From an uncultured Clostridia bacterium (GTDB lineage: Bacteria > Bacillota > Clostridia > Lachnospirales > Lachnospiraceae): a DNA stretch of 51,981 nt. The stretch's first letter is position 1; every line of letters starts with the position of its first letter. A program made the position numbers and the translations under genes. Positions 1 to 7,540 of the stretch are shown here, piece by piece. The notes under the pieces are model-generated. The model had not been told where the DNA came from. It saw nothing but the letters and a program-made list of their open reading frames with translations, and did not search any database. The stretch is from assembly GCA_937896665.1 (NCBI GenBank), contig CALBNS010000017.1:1-51981 (forward strand), in the 5' to 3' direction.

Positions 1-29
1 TAGGAAAAACAGCTTTTTTCGGTGATTTT

Positions 30-213
30 GATGCAATTTAGGCATATAGAAGCAAGTTCTTCTCTGTACACCCACAAAACAAGTATACCGTGGGCATAGT
101 GACGAATCTTTTTCTCCTGATGCCCGAACAGATTCATTTGAAGTTGAAATAGGGTCACTTCTGATGAAATTTGGGCATATAGAAGTCGCTCCCTCCCTGT
201 ATACCCAAAACAA
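30..213. repeat. Imperfect direct repeat, two copies about 133 bp apart
   Basis: Copy 1 lies at 30-82 and copy 2 at 163-213. Both begin gatg-aattt-ggcatatagaag and end with a ctgtaacacc/ctgtatacc-like block followed by aaaacaa, with scattered substitutions and a two-base length difference. On the minus strand a short open frame starting at 137 runs through copy 1 and off the window edge; it has no ribosome binding site that I can see and I do not call it a gene. The unit may be a dispersed intergenic repeat or a decayed mobile-element end. What is seen is only the duplication; its origin is inference. Confidence 0.6.
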
Positions 214-284
214 TTCATTATCAAGTTCAAGTGCCAACAATACCAGCCATATTACCTGCAACATCACGCATTTTCCTAGCAATT

Positions 285-380
285 CGATGCGCACCCGCAT
301 AGCGGGTGGTTAACTGTTTCATGAAACTACATTTTTCGGATTAGCGAAAAACTACGTCCCACTCAACAGGCTTAAGCCTA
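285..380. other. Cluster of four short hairpins in non-coding DNA
   Basis: Four inverted repeats follow each other within 90 bases: CACCCGC/GCGGGTG with a 3-base loop at 292-308, the perfect 12-base palindrome GTTTCATGAAAC at 316-327, TTTTTCG/CGAAAAA with a 6-base loop at 332-351, and the perfect palindrome AGGCTTAAGCCT at 368-379. This sits directly beyond the leuS terminator. GC-rich short-loop hairpins of the first kind are known at the ends of IS200/IS605-family elements and in REP sequences, but no transposase is present here, so that link is inference. No other content is visible between 214 and 385. Confidence 0.5.
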
Positions 381-383
381 TAG

Positions 384-420
384 CAAAAATAGTGCCCCTT
401 CCCCGATGGGATAAGGCACT
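384..420 (-). terminator. Rho-independent terminator of leuS
   Basis: Read on the minus strand, AGTGCC and a TTATCCC arm pair with GGGAAGG-GGCACT across an ATCG loop, followed by ATTTTTG. It begins 16 bases after the leuS stop codon. Confidence 0.85.
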
Positions 421-435
421 ATTCTCTACAAATCA

Positions 436-2859
436 TTATTTCATTACAATATTAATAATTCTTCCAGGAACATAAATTTCTTTTACAATTGTTCCGGTGA
501 GTTTGTCAGCAACGGCTGCTTTTCCTGCAGCGATTGCATCATCTTTTGAAACATCTGCCGGTACAGTCACAACAGCTCTTGTCTTTCCATTAATCTGTAC
601 TGCTACTTCAATTTCATCATCTTTCATTGCCTCTTCGTCACAAGTTGGCCATCCCGCATTAAATACAGTACCCTCATGTCCTAATTGTTCCCATAATTCC
701 TCTGCCATATGCGGTGCAAATGGAGCTAATAATACAGCAAGCGTACTGATTGTTTCTTTATCCACGCCACCTGATTTCTTAGCAATGTCAATTAATTTGT
801 TATTATATTCCATAAATCCTGAAATAACGGTGTTCAGACTGAAGCTTTCTAAACGTGATGTGATATCATATACCATCTTATTGCGGATTTTAATCATCTC
901 TTTTGTAGCTTCTACATCTGCATCTTTACTGTCCATTACAAGATTCCATACACGGTTCAAGAAACGGTATACACCATCAATACCACGGTCATCCCATTCC
1001 GCATCTAATTCCGGTGGTCCTACGAACAATTCATACATTCTAAGGGAGTCACAACCGTAGTCTCTTACCAAATCATCCGGTGATACTACATTTCCTTTTG
1101 ATTTACTCATCTTCACACCATTCTTACCAGTAATCATACCTTGGTTGAACAGTTTCTTAAATGGTTCGTCAAAATCAACCACTCCGATATCATACAAAAA
1201 TTTTGTATAGAAACGAGAGTATAATAAGTGAAGAACGGCATGTTCTACACCACCGATATACATATCTACAGGAAGCATCTCATGTGCTTTTTCTTTCGAA
1301 ATCAACTCTTCTGAGTTATGATTGTCTACATAGCGTAAAAAATACCATGATGAGCCTGCCCATTGAGGCATGGTATTTGTCTCACGTTTTGCTGGTTTTC
1401 CACAAACCGGACAAGTTGTATTTACCCAGCTTTCAATACCTGCAAGTGGAGATTCTCCTGTTCCTGTTGGTTCATAGGAATCTACTTCTGGCAATGTTAA
1501 TGGAAGCTGGTCTTCCGGAACCGGTACAGCACCACAGTCAGGACAGTGAACAATCGGAATCGGTTCACCCCAGTAACGCTGACGTGAGAATACCCAGTCA
1601 CGTAACTTGAAGTTAACCGTTGCACGGCCAATACCACGCTCTTCAATAATATGTGGAGCTTCTTTCTTAAGAACAGCTGACTCCATACCATTCCATTCAC
1701 CGGAATTAATCATTGTTCCAGATGCTTCCGTGTAGGCTTCTGTCATATTTTCAATTGCCACACCATCTTTCGCTATAACCTGAATAATTGGAATATTGAA
1801 TTTTGTAGCAAATTCAAAGTCACGGTCATCGTGAGCAGGTACGCACATAATGGCACCTGTACCATAATCAGCCAATACATAGTCTGCAAGCCAGATTGGT
1901 ACCTTTGCACCATTCAATGGATTAATCGCATAAGAACCTGTGAACACACCTGTCTTTTCTTTATCCTGCATTCTGTCTACGTTAGATTTCATAGAAGAAT
2001 CATAGATGTATTTTTCTACTGCTTCTCTTGTCTCATCTGTAGCAAGACCTTCTGCAAGTGCATGCTCCGGAGCAAGAACCATAAATGTTGCACCATATAA
2101 TGTATCTGGTCTGGTTGTATAGACAGTAATCTTTTCGTTTCTTCCTTCTACCTGGAAATCAACTTCTGCACCGTAAGATTTTCCAATCCATTCTGCCTGC
2201 ATCTTCTTTACTTTTTCTGGCCAGTCTAATTTGTCAAGGTCGTCTAACAGACGGTCTGCATACTTCGTGATACGAAGCATCCATTGACGAAGATTTTTCT
2301 TTGTAACTTCTGTGCCACAACGTTCACATTTACCATTTACAACTTCTTCATTTGCAAGACCTGTCTTACATGATGGACACCAGTTAATTGGGAATTCTTT
2401 TTCGTATGCAAGTCCTTCTTTGAACATTTTCACGAAAATCCATTGAGTCCATTTATAGAATTCAGGATCCGTTGTATTCACTTCCATATCCCAGTCGTAA
2501 AGTGCTGCGATTTCGTTGATTTGACGTCTGATATTTTTTACATTTTCTGCTGTAGAAATTGCAGGATGAACACCCATCTTAATTGCGTAGTTTTCCGCCG
2601 GAAGACCAAACGCATCCCAGCCCATTGGGTGTACAATATAGTGTTTCTGTAATAATTTGTATCGGCTCCATACATCAGAGATTACATAACCTCTCCAGTG
2701 TCCTACATGAAGTCCGTTTCCTGATGGATATGGGAACATATCAAGACAGTAATATTTCTGTCTTTTTCCATTTTCATCTTCTTTGACATTTACCGGGTTC
2801 GCAGCCCAGTTCTCACGCCATTTTTTTTCAATTGCCTTATGATTATAAGGTGTTGCCAT
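436..2859 (-). CDS. leuS: Leucyl-tRNA synthetase
   Basis: Charges tRNA-Leu with leucine in the cytoplasm. The 807-residue length is normal for bacterial LeuRS. The class I signature appears as HVGH at residues 51-54 after the MFPYPSG block, and KMSKS lies near residue 580. A zinc-type C-x2-C...C-x2-C pair (CPSCKTG, CERCG) lies near residues 160-185, and an inserted editing domain carries the T-rich TTRPDTLYGATF segment. The ATG at 2859 is preceded by an AAAGGAGAG ribosome binding site. A T-box leader and promoter lie upstream and a terminator downstream, so the gene is a single-gene transcription unit controlled by uncharged tRNA-Leu (the control is inferred from the T-box). Confidence 0.98.
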   Translation of the reverse strand: MATPYNHKAIEKKWRENWAANPVNVKEDENGKRQKYYCLDMFPYPSGNGLHVGHWRGYVISDVWSRYKLLQKHYIVHPMGWDAFGLPAENYAIKMGVHPAISTAENVKNIRRQINEIAALYDWDMEVNTTDPEFYKWTQWIFVKMFKEGLAYEKEFPINWCPSCKTGLANEEVVNGKCERCGTEVTKKNLRQWMLRITKYADRLLDDLDKLDWPEKVKKMQAEWIGKSYGAEVDFQVEGRNEKITVYTTRPDTLYGATFMVLAPEHALAEGLATDETREAVEKYIYDSSMKSNVDRMQDKEKTGVFTGSYAINPLNGAKVPIWLADYVLADYGTGAIMCVPAHDDRDFEFATKFNIPIIQVIAKDGVAIENMTEAYTEASGTMINSGEWNGMESAVLKKEAPHIIEERGIGRATVNFKLRDWVFSRQRYWGEPIPIVHCPDCGAVPVPEDQLPLTLPEVDSYEPTGTGESPLAGIESWVNTTCPVCGKPAKRETNTMPQWAGSSWYFLRYVDNHNSEELISKEKAHEMLPVDMYIGGVEHAVLHLLYSRFYTKFLYDIGVVDFDEPFKKLFNQGMITGKNGVKMSKSKGNVVSPDDLVRDYGCDSLRMYELFVGPPELDAEWDDRGIDGVYRFLNRVWNLVMDSKDADVEATKEMIKIRNKMVYDITSRLESFSLNTVISGFMEYNNKLIDIAKKSGGVDKETISTLAVLLAPFAPHMAEELWEQLGHEGTVFNAGWPTCDEEAMKDDEIEVAVQINGKTRAVVTVPADVSKDDAIAAGKAAVADKLTGTIVKEIYVPGRIINIVMK

Positions 2860-2890
2860 GATTGTTCTCTCCTTTTCTTTTTAATAAATT

Positions 2891-2936
2891 GCACTCTGTG
2901 GAACCTTTGCGCGCCTATGCGCTCCTCACGGAGTGC
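2891..2936 (-). other. Second hairpin in the leuS leader
   Basis: Between the T-box terminator and the leuS ribosome binding site, GCACTC-x-GTG pairs with CAC-x-GAGTGC, enclosing a GCGC/GCGC inner stem. It has no T-run immediately after it and so is not an obvious terminator. It may be a leader RNA structure or a small dispersed repeat; the sequence does not decide. Confidence 0.45.
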
Positions 2937-2983
2937 TTTTATATACTAGGGAAAAGTCCCAAATAAACTACTCTCTGGTATAT

Positions 2984-3225
2984 AAAAAGCCTTTGCGTCT
3001 TGTAAGAGACGAAAAGGCTTTATTTCCGTGGTACCACTCTCATTCACTTAGATATCACCAAGTGCACTCATTGCTTCTATAACGGGAAGTCCCGCTTTTA
3101 TCTACTATGTTTCAATAAAAGAACTCCGAGGCGAGTTGGGAGATTACGCTACTGTCTCGCACCAACCGACAGTTCTCTGAAAACGATAGGCTCTTAATAC
3201 TCCTCATCTATGCTTTTGACTATAA
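2984..3225 (-). promoter_or_regulatory. T-box riboswitch of leuS
   Basis: On the minus strand the leader carries the T-box core GTGGTACCACGG at about 3026-3040, preceded by a stem III with CGGGACTTCCCG and a stem I with a distal loop containing GGTTGGTGCGA. Directly after the T-box comes a terminator hairpin: AAAGCCTTTTCGTC pairs with GACGCAAAGGCTTTTT at 2984-3022. In the known mechanism uncharged tRNA binds the specifier and T-box bulge and stabilises an antiterminator. A CUC (Leu) triplet in the stem I internal loop is the likely specifier; that assignment is inferred from the adjacent leuS and not from a folded model. Confidence 0.92.
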
Positions 3226-3251
3226 TTTAATTGTCAAAACAATCTTTTGTT

Positions 3252-3279
3252 ATTGTATCACATTCGAGGAATTTGTCAA
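3252..3279 (-). promoter_or_regulatory. Promoter of the leuS T-box transcript
   Basis: On the minus strand TTGACA (3274-3279) is followed after 16 bases by TACAAT (3252-3257), just upstream of the T-box. No gene lies between this promoter and 3345. Confidence 0.75.
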
Positions 3280-3345
3280 GAAACAGGCTACACTTTCCTA
3301 TGACATCTCCTTATGTATGTCCTTTGTTATTCTGATATCCTCCAC

Positions 3346-4287
3346 CTATTCTTTATTTTCAAACAGATCTTTAATGTCTTTCAATGCCTCAGCATACTTT
3401 TTCGAAATCGCACCCGGATTACGTCTCAAATGCTTTGTTACCCTTAAGAACTGCTTATTTGTACGGGAGAAAATGCCACGCACCTGCTGTTCTAACTGTT
3501 GCTGCAATTCCTCCTTATCAAGAAATGTCTCTGCGTCAGCCTGATGCAGGTAATCACTCCACTGCTTCATTTTTTCAATTCTGTGTTCCCGCATCTTATC
3601 CAGATTATAAATAATTCTTTCTTTTATACTCGAAGTCTTCTCAAGTAATTCATCAAAATCAGGAATTGGAGTAAACGCAATTACTGCATCGAAACGCTTC
3701 TCCATCCTTTGAATTTTTTCTCTGTAATCGGTTAGATTTTCCAGAAGTTCACGCATATCCAGAGCTTCCCGTAACGATATACTGAAATCAAATACAAAAA
3801 TCGCTAAGAATACAAAAGCTATAATTTCACACAGTAGTTCCGGCCACTGTAAAATTATATTTTCTATCGGTACATGAACGACTTTCACCAATAATACTGC
3901 CAAAACTCCCCAGAACAGTGACACAAAAAAACAAATATGTCCATGGAAATTCAATGGCAGATCGCTGTAATCCCAATACTTTACACGAAAAATCCGCTCC
4001 ATCATACTTCCCGTCACCAATTCCATCACTGTTGCTGCAAGTGCACCAAACAGATATATTAAAATAATATTATACTGCACCGGAATAGTGGCAAATAAGA
4101 TAACAATCGCTGCTGACCCATAAATCGGCAACACCGGTCCATTTAAAAATCCACGGTTGATCCATTTCCACTTTTTCCTTTTCATCGCTTCCTTCAACGA
4201 TACATAACATGATTCCCAAATCCATCCCAAAAAACAATACCAGATAAAAAAAAGAATCCATTGTGACACTGTATATTGATACATCAT
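3346..4287 (-). CDS. Putative ABC-transporter type IV (CmpB-like) membrane protein
   Basis: A 313-residue membrane protein. The first 165 residues hold about five hydrophobic segments, starting with an aromatic-rich WILFFIWYCFLGWIWE segment and an RGFLNGP-type loop. This pattern matches the family named putative ABC-transporter type IV (Pfam ABC_trans_CmpB), which is common in Lachnospiraceae. The C-terminal 140 residues are charged and probably helical or coiled-coil, and cytoplasmic. No ATPase partner lies next to it, so transport is not shown. The ATG at 4287 follows an AAAGGCAATA-type weak ribosome binding site. An extended -10 (TGCTACAAT, minus strand, 4338-4346) lies upstream. Confidence 0.75.
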   Translation of the reverse strand: MMYQYTVSQWILFFIWYCFLGWIWESCYVSLKEAMKRKKWKWINRGFLNGPVLPIYGSAAIVILFATIPVQYNIILIYLFGALAATVMELVTGSMMERIFRVKYWDYSDLPLNFHGHICFFVSLFWGVLAVLLVKVVHVPIENIILQWPELLCEIIAFVFLAIFVFDFSISLREALDMRELLENLTDYREKIQRMEKRFDAVIAFTPIPDFDELLEKTSSIKERIIYNLDKMREHRIEKMKQWSDYLHQADAETFLDKEELQQQLEQQVRGIFSRTNKQFLRVTKHLRRNPGAISKKYAEALKDIKDLFENKE

Positions 4288-4384
4288 TATTGCCTTTCTA
4301 ATTTCTGCTTTTTCATTAGTTTACCGTAACATAAATAATTGTAGCACATTTTGTACAAAATAAAAGTAAAAATTCATTTATACT

Positions 4385-5002
4385 TTATCGTACCCCGAAA
4401 TCATTCTCTTTTACATTACCTAATTTTATGTGTTTCTCAACAATCTCCTGTATTTTTTGCCATATTGTTTTAGAAGTACTTCCAATTTTTTCATTACGTT
4501 TGTAAATCTGTTCCTTCCTTACAATATGTTCCTCCCAGCTTTTTCCACCGGAGGCATCATTTAACAATAATGGCTGAAAATTATCCAACAGATGTGCATA
4601 TTTTGCATCTGCTGTCTCATATTCCTCAAATTCTTCCCACAATTTTCGAAAATACACTTCCTGATCATCCGGCAAAAGCCCAAAGATGCGGTCAGCAGCT
4701 TTCTCTTCTCTCTCCCGTTTCGTTACCAGACCTGCACTGTCATACGCGTAGGTATCTCCGGCATCAATCTCCACGAGATCATGAATTAACACCATGGTCA
4801 TTACCTTCAGTACATCAACCTCTGTGTCGACATACTCCTGCAAAAGTACAGCCATCAGAGCAATATGCCAGGAGTGCTCCGCATCATTCTCCTTGCGCTG
4901 ACCATCTGACAAATAGGTCTGACGAAATATATTTTTCACCTTATCAATCTCTACAATAAACCTCAGTTGCTGTTCTAAACGTTCTATTCTTTCTTCCGTC
5001 AT
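4385..5002 (-). CDS. HD-domain metal-dependent hydrolase (YfbR/HDDC2-like)
   Basis: A 205-residue cytoplasmic protein of the HD superfamily. The metal ligands are visible: H43 in AEHSWH, the H74-D75 doublet in LIHDLVEI, and a downstream Asp. The AEHSWHIALMA block is typical of the HD_3 group that includes 5'-deoxynucleotidase YfbR and HDDC2, which act on deoxynucleoside monophosphates; activity on nucleotides here is inference from the family. The start at 5002 has AAAGAAAGGA upstream. It has its own promoter at 5065-5093 and is probably monocistronic, though the downstream membrane protein is on the same strand with a 97-base gap. Confidence 0.85.
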   Translation of the reverse strand: MTEERIERLEQQLRFIVEIDKVKNIFRQTYLSDGQRKENDAEHSWHIALMAVLLQEYVDTEVDVLKVMTMVLIHDLVEIDAGDTYAYDSAGLVTKREREEKAADRIFGLLPDDQEVYFRKLWEEFEEYETADAKYAHLLDNFQPLLLNDASGGKSWEEHIVRKEQIYKRNEKIGSTSKTIWQKIQEIVEKHIKLGNVKENDFGVR

Positions 5003-5064
5003 AATACAAATCCTTTCTTTTTTATATTTTGACCTGGTTTCCCACGTACCCTTAGCCTATGAAT

Positions 5065-5093
5065 ACTATACCACAATTGTCTGTATTTGATAA
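5065..5093 (-). promoter_or_regulatory. Promoter of the HD-domain gene
   Basis: Minus strand TTATCA (5088-5093), 17 bases, TATAGT (5065-5070) with an extended TGG directly before the -10. Confidence 0.65.
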
Positions 5094-5121
5094 ATACTTA
5101 ATAAGAATTTTCAATATTTAG

Positions 5122-5150
5122 TTGCCCTTATGCAGAAATTGTTGTATAAT
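5122..5150 (+). promoter_or_regulatory. Promoter of the small P-loop gene
   Basis: TTGCCC (5122-5127), 17 bases, perfect TATAAT (5145-5150), 50 bases before the start codon. Confidence 0.75.
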
Positions 5151-5199
5151 GTGTTACATGATAGACCGATAGCAAATACATAACAAAGGAGTGATTCCC

Positions 5200-5622
5200 A
5201 TGGTAAATTTATTAACAGGGCAAAAAGGCAGCGGTAAAACTCAGCAAATGATTGAGTTAGCAAATAAGAAAGTAAAGGAATGTGACGGAAGCGTTATTTT
5301 TATTAAGAATAGTCACAATGATACATACAGTTTATCATTTGACATCAGAGCAATTTGCATGGACGATTATCCTTCCATTCGCAACATAGACGAATATACA
5401 GGATTTATTTATGGTATGCTTAGTGCGAACCATGATATTGAAGTCATTTTTATTGATGGTCTTTTAAAACAGGCAAGTGTTTCTTTAGAGAATATTCCTA
5501 GATTCATCGACAGAATTTATAATATCGCTCAAAAACATAACGTAGAATTTTATGTAAGCTTAAGTGCTGAAAAAGATGATTTAAATATTGTTAGGACAGA
5601 AAAGTGTAATTTCTTAAATTAA
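5200..5622 (+). CDS. Small P-loop NTPase-like protein of unknown function
   Basis: A 140-residue soluble protein. Residues 7-14 are a full Walker A (GQKGSGKT), and a hydrophobic strand ending in Asp (EVIFIDG, near residue 90) looks like Walker B. There are no further domains, so it resembles a minimal RecA/kinase-like nucleotide-binding fold. I do not recognise a characterised homologue; similar short Clostridial proteins are often loosely labelled PilT-like, which the sequence does not support. The ATG at 5200 is chosen over GTG at 5191 because AAAGGAG ends 7 bases before it and would overlap the GTG. It has its own promoter and terminator and is a single-gene unit between divergent neighbours. 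Confidence 0.8.
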   Translation: MVNLLTGQKGSGKTQQMIELANKKVKECDGSVIFIKNSHNDTYSLSFDIRAICMDDYPSIRNIDEYTGFIYGMLSANHDIEVIFIDGLLKQASVSLENIPRFIDRIYNIAQKHNVEFYVSLSAEKDDLNIVRTEKCNFLN

Positions 5623-5631
5623 TATGATAAA

Positions 5632-5671
5632 AGAACTGCTATCGTAGCATATGCTCCGATAGCAGTTTTTC
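5632..5671 (+). terminator. Terminator of the small P-loop gene
   Basis: AACTGCTATCG pairs with CGATAGCAGTT around a 12-base loop, followed by TTTTTC. Confidence 0.88.
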
Positions 5672-5676
5672 TATGT

Positions 5677-5708
5677 CATGCACCTTAGACATTAGTCTAA
5701 GGTGCATG
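5677..5708 (-). terminator. Perfect 14-bp hairpin downstream of the membrane protein gene
   Basis: CATGCACCTTAGAC and its exact complement flank an ATTA loop, 12 bases beyond the stop of the minus-strand gene. The U-run is poor on the minus strand (ACATAG) and distant on the plus strand, so termination is likely but not certain. Confidence 0.55.
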
Positions 5709-5719
5709 ATTCGACATTT

Positions 5720-7312
5720 TTATTTTATTGATAAAACAGTATTAACCTTTTGTCCTTTTTTATATTCAATTGAAATCGTATCTCCGACATCATAACGAAT
5801 AACATCAATATTCTCTACTACGGAAATATCAAATATATCTTCTGCACCCTCTATCATCAGATAATAATGCGAATTCCCGTCTACGACACCCTGCATAAGC
5901 TTCGTAATGATTCCAGTGGCGGTTAGAAGCTCTCTGTCACCAACTGTTTCTTGCTTAATGCCTTCTTTGAACAATAATTCCTGATACTTAGATTCGCACT
6001 CGCTTACAGTGTCACCGATTCCTACGACCTGATACTTTTGTACATTTACCATCGCATATTTTTTAACAAGTCCTGCATTATCTTTTAATGCGATAAAGTA
6101 TGTCGGTTCCCCGCTGATATTTAAAAGCAATGGGAATGTTGCAACATACTGTAAGTTCTGTACCTGCCCTTCCGCCGAGGCCATTGCTGAAGTTTCTGTT
6201 GCACCTTCAATGGCGTAGTATTTCGTCTCCATTGTCCGCTGATTCATCAGCACAAACCCTACATTAGACTGGTCTCCACTTACTGATGTCACACCTGTAT
6301 ACACCCATACATCATCATCGATTGCCAGATAATTATATCCTTCGGTCGTCGTCAGACAGTCCTTCTGGCTCAGCACACTGTTAAAAAATCCATGTTTTAA
6401 ACTTCCGTAATAATCATACAGCTGAATCAGCAAATCTGCCGAATGTGCACGGTCCACCCACTGAGGAACATCCTCAATCGCATAATCAGTCGTCTCACCT
6501 GTAATTGCATTACACAATACTACCCTACCAATGGTTGCACCACCAAACAGGCCGATATTAAATTTCTTAACCGGACAAACCCAGTATGGTACACCCTCTT
6601 CATCGATTTCAAAACTCAGCTGTTCAAAGATATACGTTGGATATTGGAAACGAAGATGGCGGTAAATATACCGGTTAAAATATTCTGACGTCGAGTATTT
6701 AATTCCTTCATCCAATTTCACAAGTTCTGTTGTCTGCGTTGCCATATCTATCCGTATGTATGCCGGAACACCTTCCGATCTGTTTGTCAGCCACTTAATC
6801 GGATTCGCATAACGAAGTGGTGAGACACGAACCGGTTTGTCATTATAATTAATCTGACTATAGATATTATCTACTTCAAATTGAGAAACCATATCGACCA
6901 TGCTTCCCATCTTACGATTTCCTAGAATCTCGGCTGAGTCCCTATCAAGCAGTGGAATCTGATTGAAAGATAATTCTTCGATATCCTTTGTAAATTCTCC
7001 ATTTTCTACTGTCAAAAGCTTTTGATACTTCTTAGCATTGACAATCGGAGATGACAACAATGCCCCAACTGCAAAGACAATAACTGCAACCGCAAAAACT
7101 CCAATAAATATCTTCACGACTTTGGATTCTTTGATTTCAAACATATTCATGCGTCGTTTCAGGATATAGTACACCAGTCCTGCTGCTATGACCAGAATAA
7201 TAAAAAACCAAAATCCTGTGGAATGAATATTGACCGCCGGAAGTGCAATATAGTAATACAGACCGGCAAATAATAATAGAGCTATAATTCCAATCATCCT
7301 AAACTTTTTCAT
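5720..7312 (-). CDS. Membrane protein of unknown function with large C-terminal domain
   Basis: About 530 residues. The N-terminus has three hydrophobic segments (approximately residues 5-25, 35-50 and 67-90) linked by short basic loops, followed by roughly 440 residues without further clear membrane segments, probably outside the cytoplasm by the positive-inside pattern. The large region is rich in aromatic residues and beta-forming stretches. I do not recognise a family. The start at 7312 (MKKFRM) is preferred to one 20 codons upstream because AAGGAG lies 8 bases before it. It is monocistronic, flanked by hairpins on both sides. Confidence 0.75.
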   Translation of the reverse strand: MKKFRMIGIIALLLFAGLYYYIALPAVNIHSTGFWFFIILVIAAGLVYYILKRRMNMFEIKESKVVKIFIGVFAVAVIVFAVGALLSSPIVNAKKYQKLLTVENGEFTKDIEELSFNQIPLLDRDSAEILGNRKMGSMVDMVSQFEVDNIYSQINYNDKPVRVSPLRYANPIKWLTNRSEGVPAYIRIDMATQTTELVKLDEGIKYSTSEYFNRYIYRHLRFQYPTYIFEQLSFEIDEEGVPYWVCPVKKFNIGLFGGATIGRVVLCNAITGETTDYAIEDVPQWVDRAHSADLLIQLYDYYGSLKHGFFNSVLSQKDCLTTTEGYNYLAIDDDVWVYTGVTSVSGDQSNVGFVLMNQRTMETKYYAIEGATETSAMASAEGQVQNLQYVATFPLLLNISGEPTYFIALKDNAGLVKKYAMVNVQKYQVVGIGDTVSECESKYQELLFKEGIKQETVGDRELLTATGIITKLMQGVVDGNSHYYLMIEGAEDIFDISVVENIDVIRYDVGDTISIEYKKGQKVNTVLSIK

Positions 7313-7484
7313 ATTTTTCTCTCCTTTTTTGATTGATGTAGAAATTCTATCACTTTCATTTTCAAAATTCAACCAATACTATGCCAATAGAATGATTCCA
7401 ACATCATGTAGAATCATCTTGCTCTTATGTATCTGCTCCACTTTCTAATGTCTTGAAATTACAACAAAACCTTTGTATTTTAGG

Positions 7485-7516
7485 GTAAAAAATGTGGGAA
7501 GACTAAGCTTCCCACT
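7485..7516 (-). terminator. Terminator of the EF-G-like gene
   Basis: Minus strand GTGGGAAG pairs with CTTCCCAC around a six-base loop, followed by ATTTTTTACC. Confidence 0.88.
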
Positions 7517-7540
7517 CGTTAATGTTCATCCGACTGTCCT

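Noticed and set aside
1..213. CRISPR array
   Set aside because: Only two diverged copies with a 133-base spacing; CRISPR repeats are near identical with 30 to 40 base spacers.
497..1060. Long open frame on the plus strand inside leuS
   Set aside because: It is antisense to a certain gene, has no ribosome binding site, and its composition follows the reverse strand of leuS codons.
7381..7440. Small hairpin (ATGATTC/GAATCAT) upstream of the membrane protein gene as an operator
   Set aside because: The stem is 7 bp and AT-rich with no matching promoter elements that I could define.
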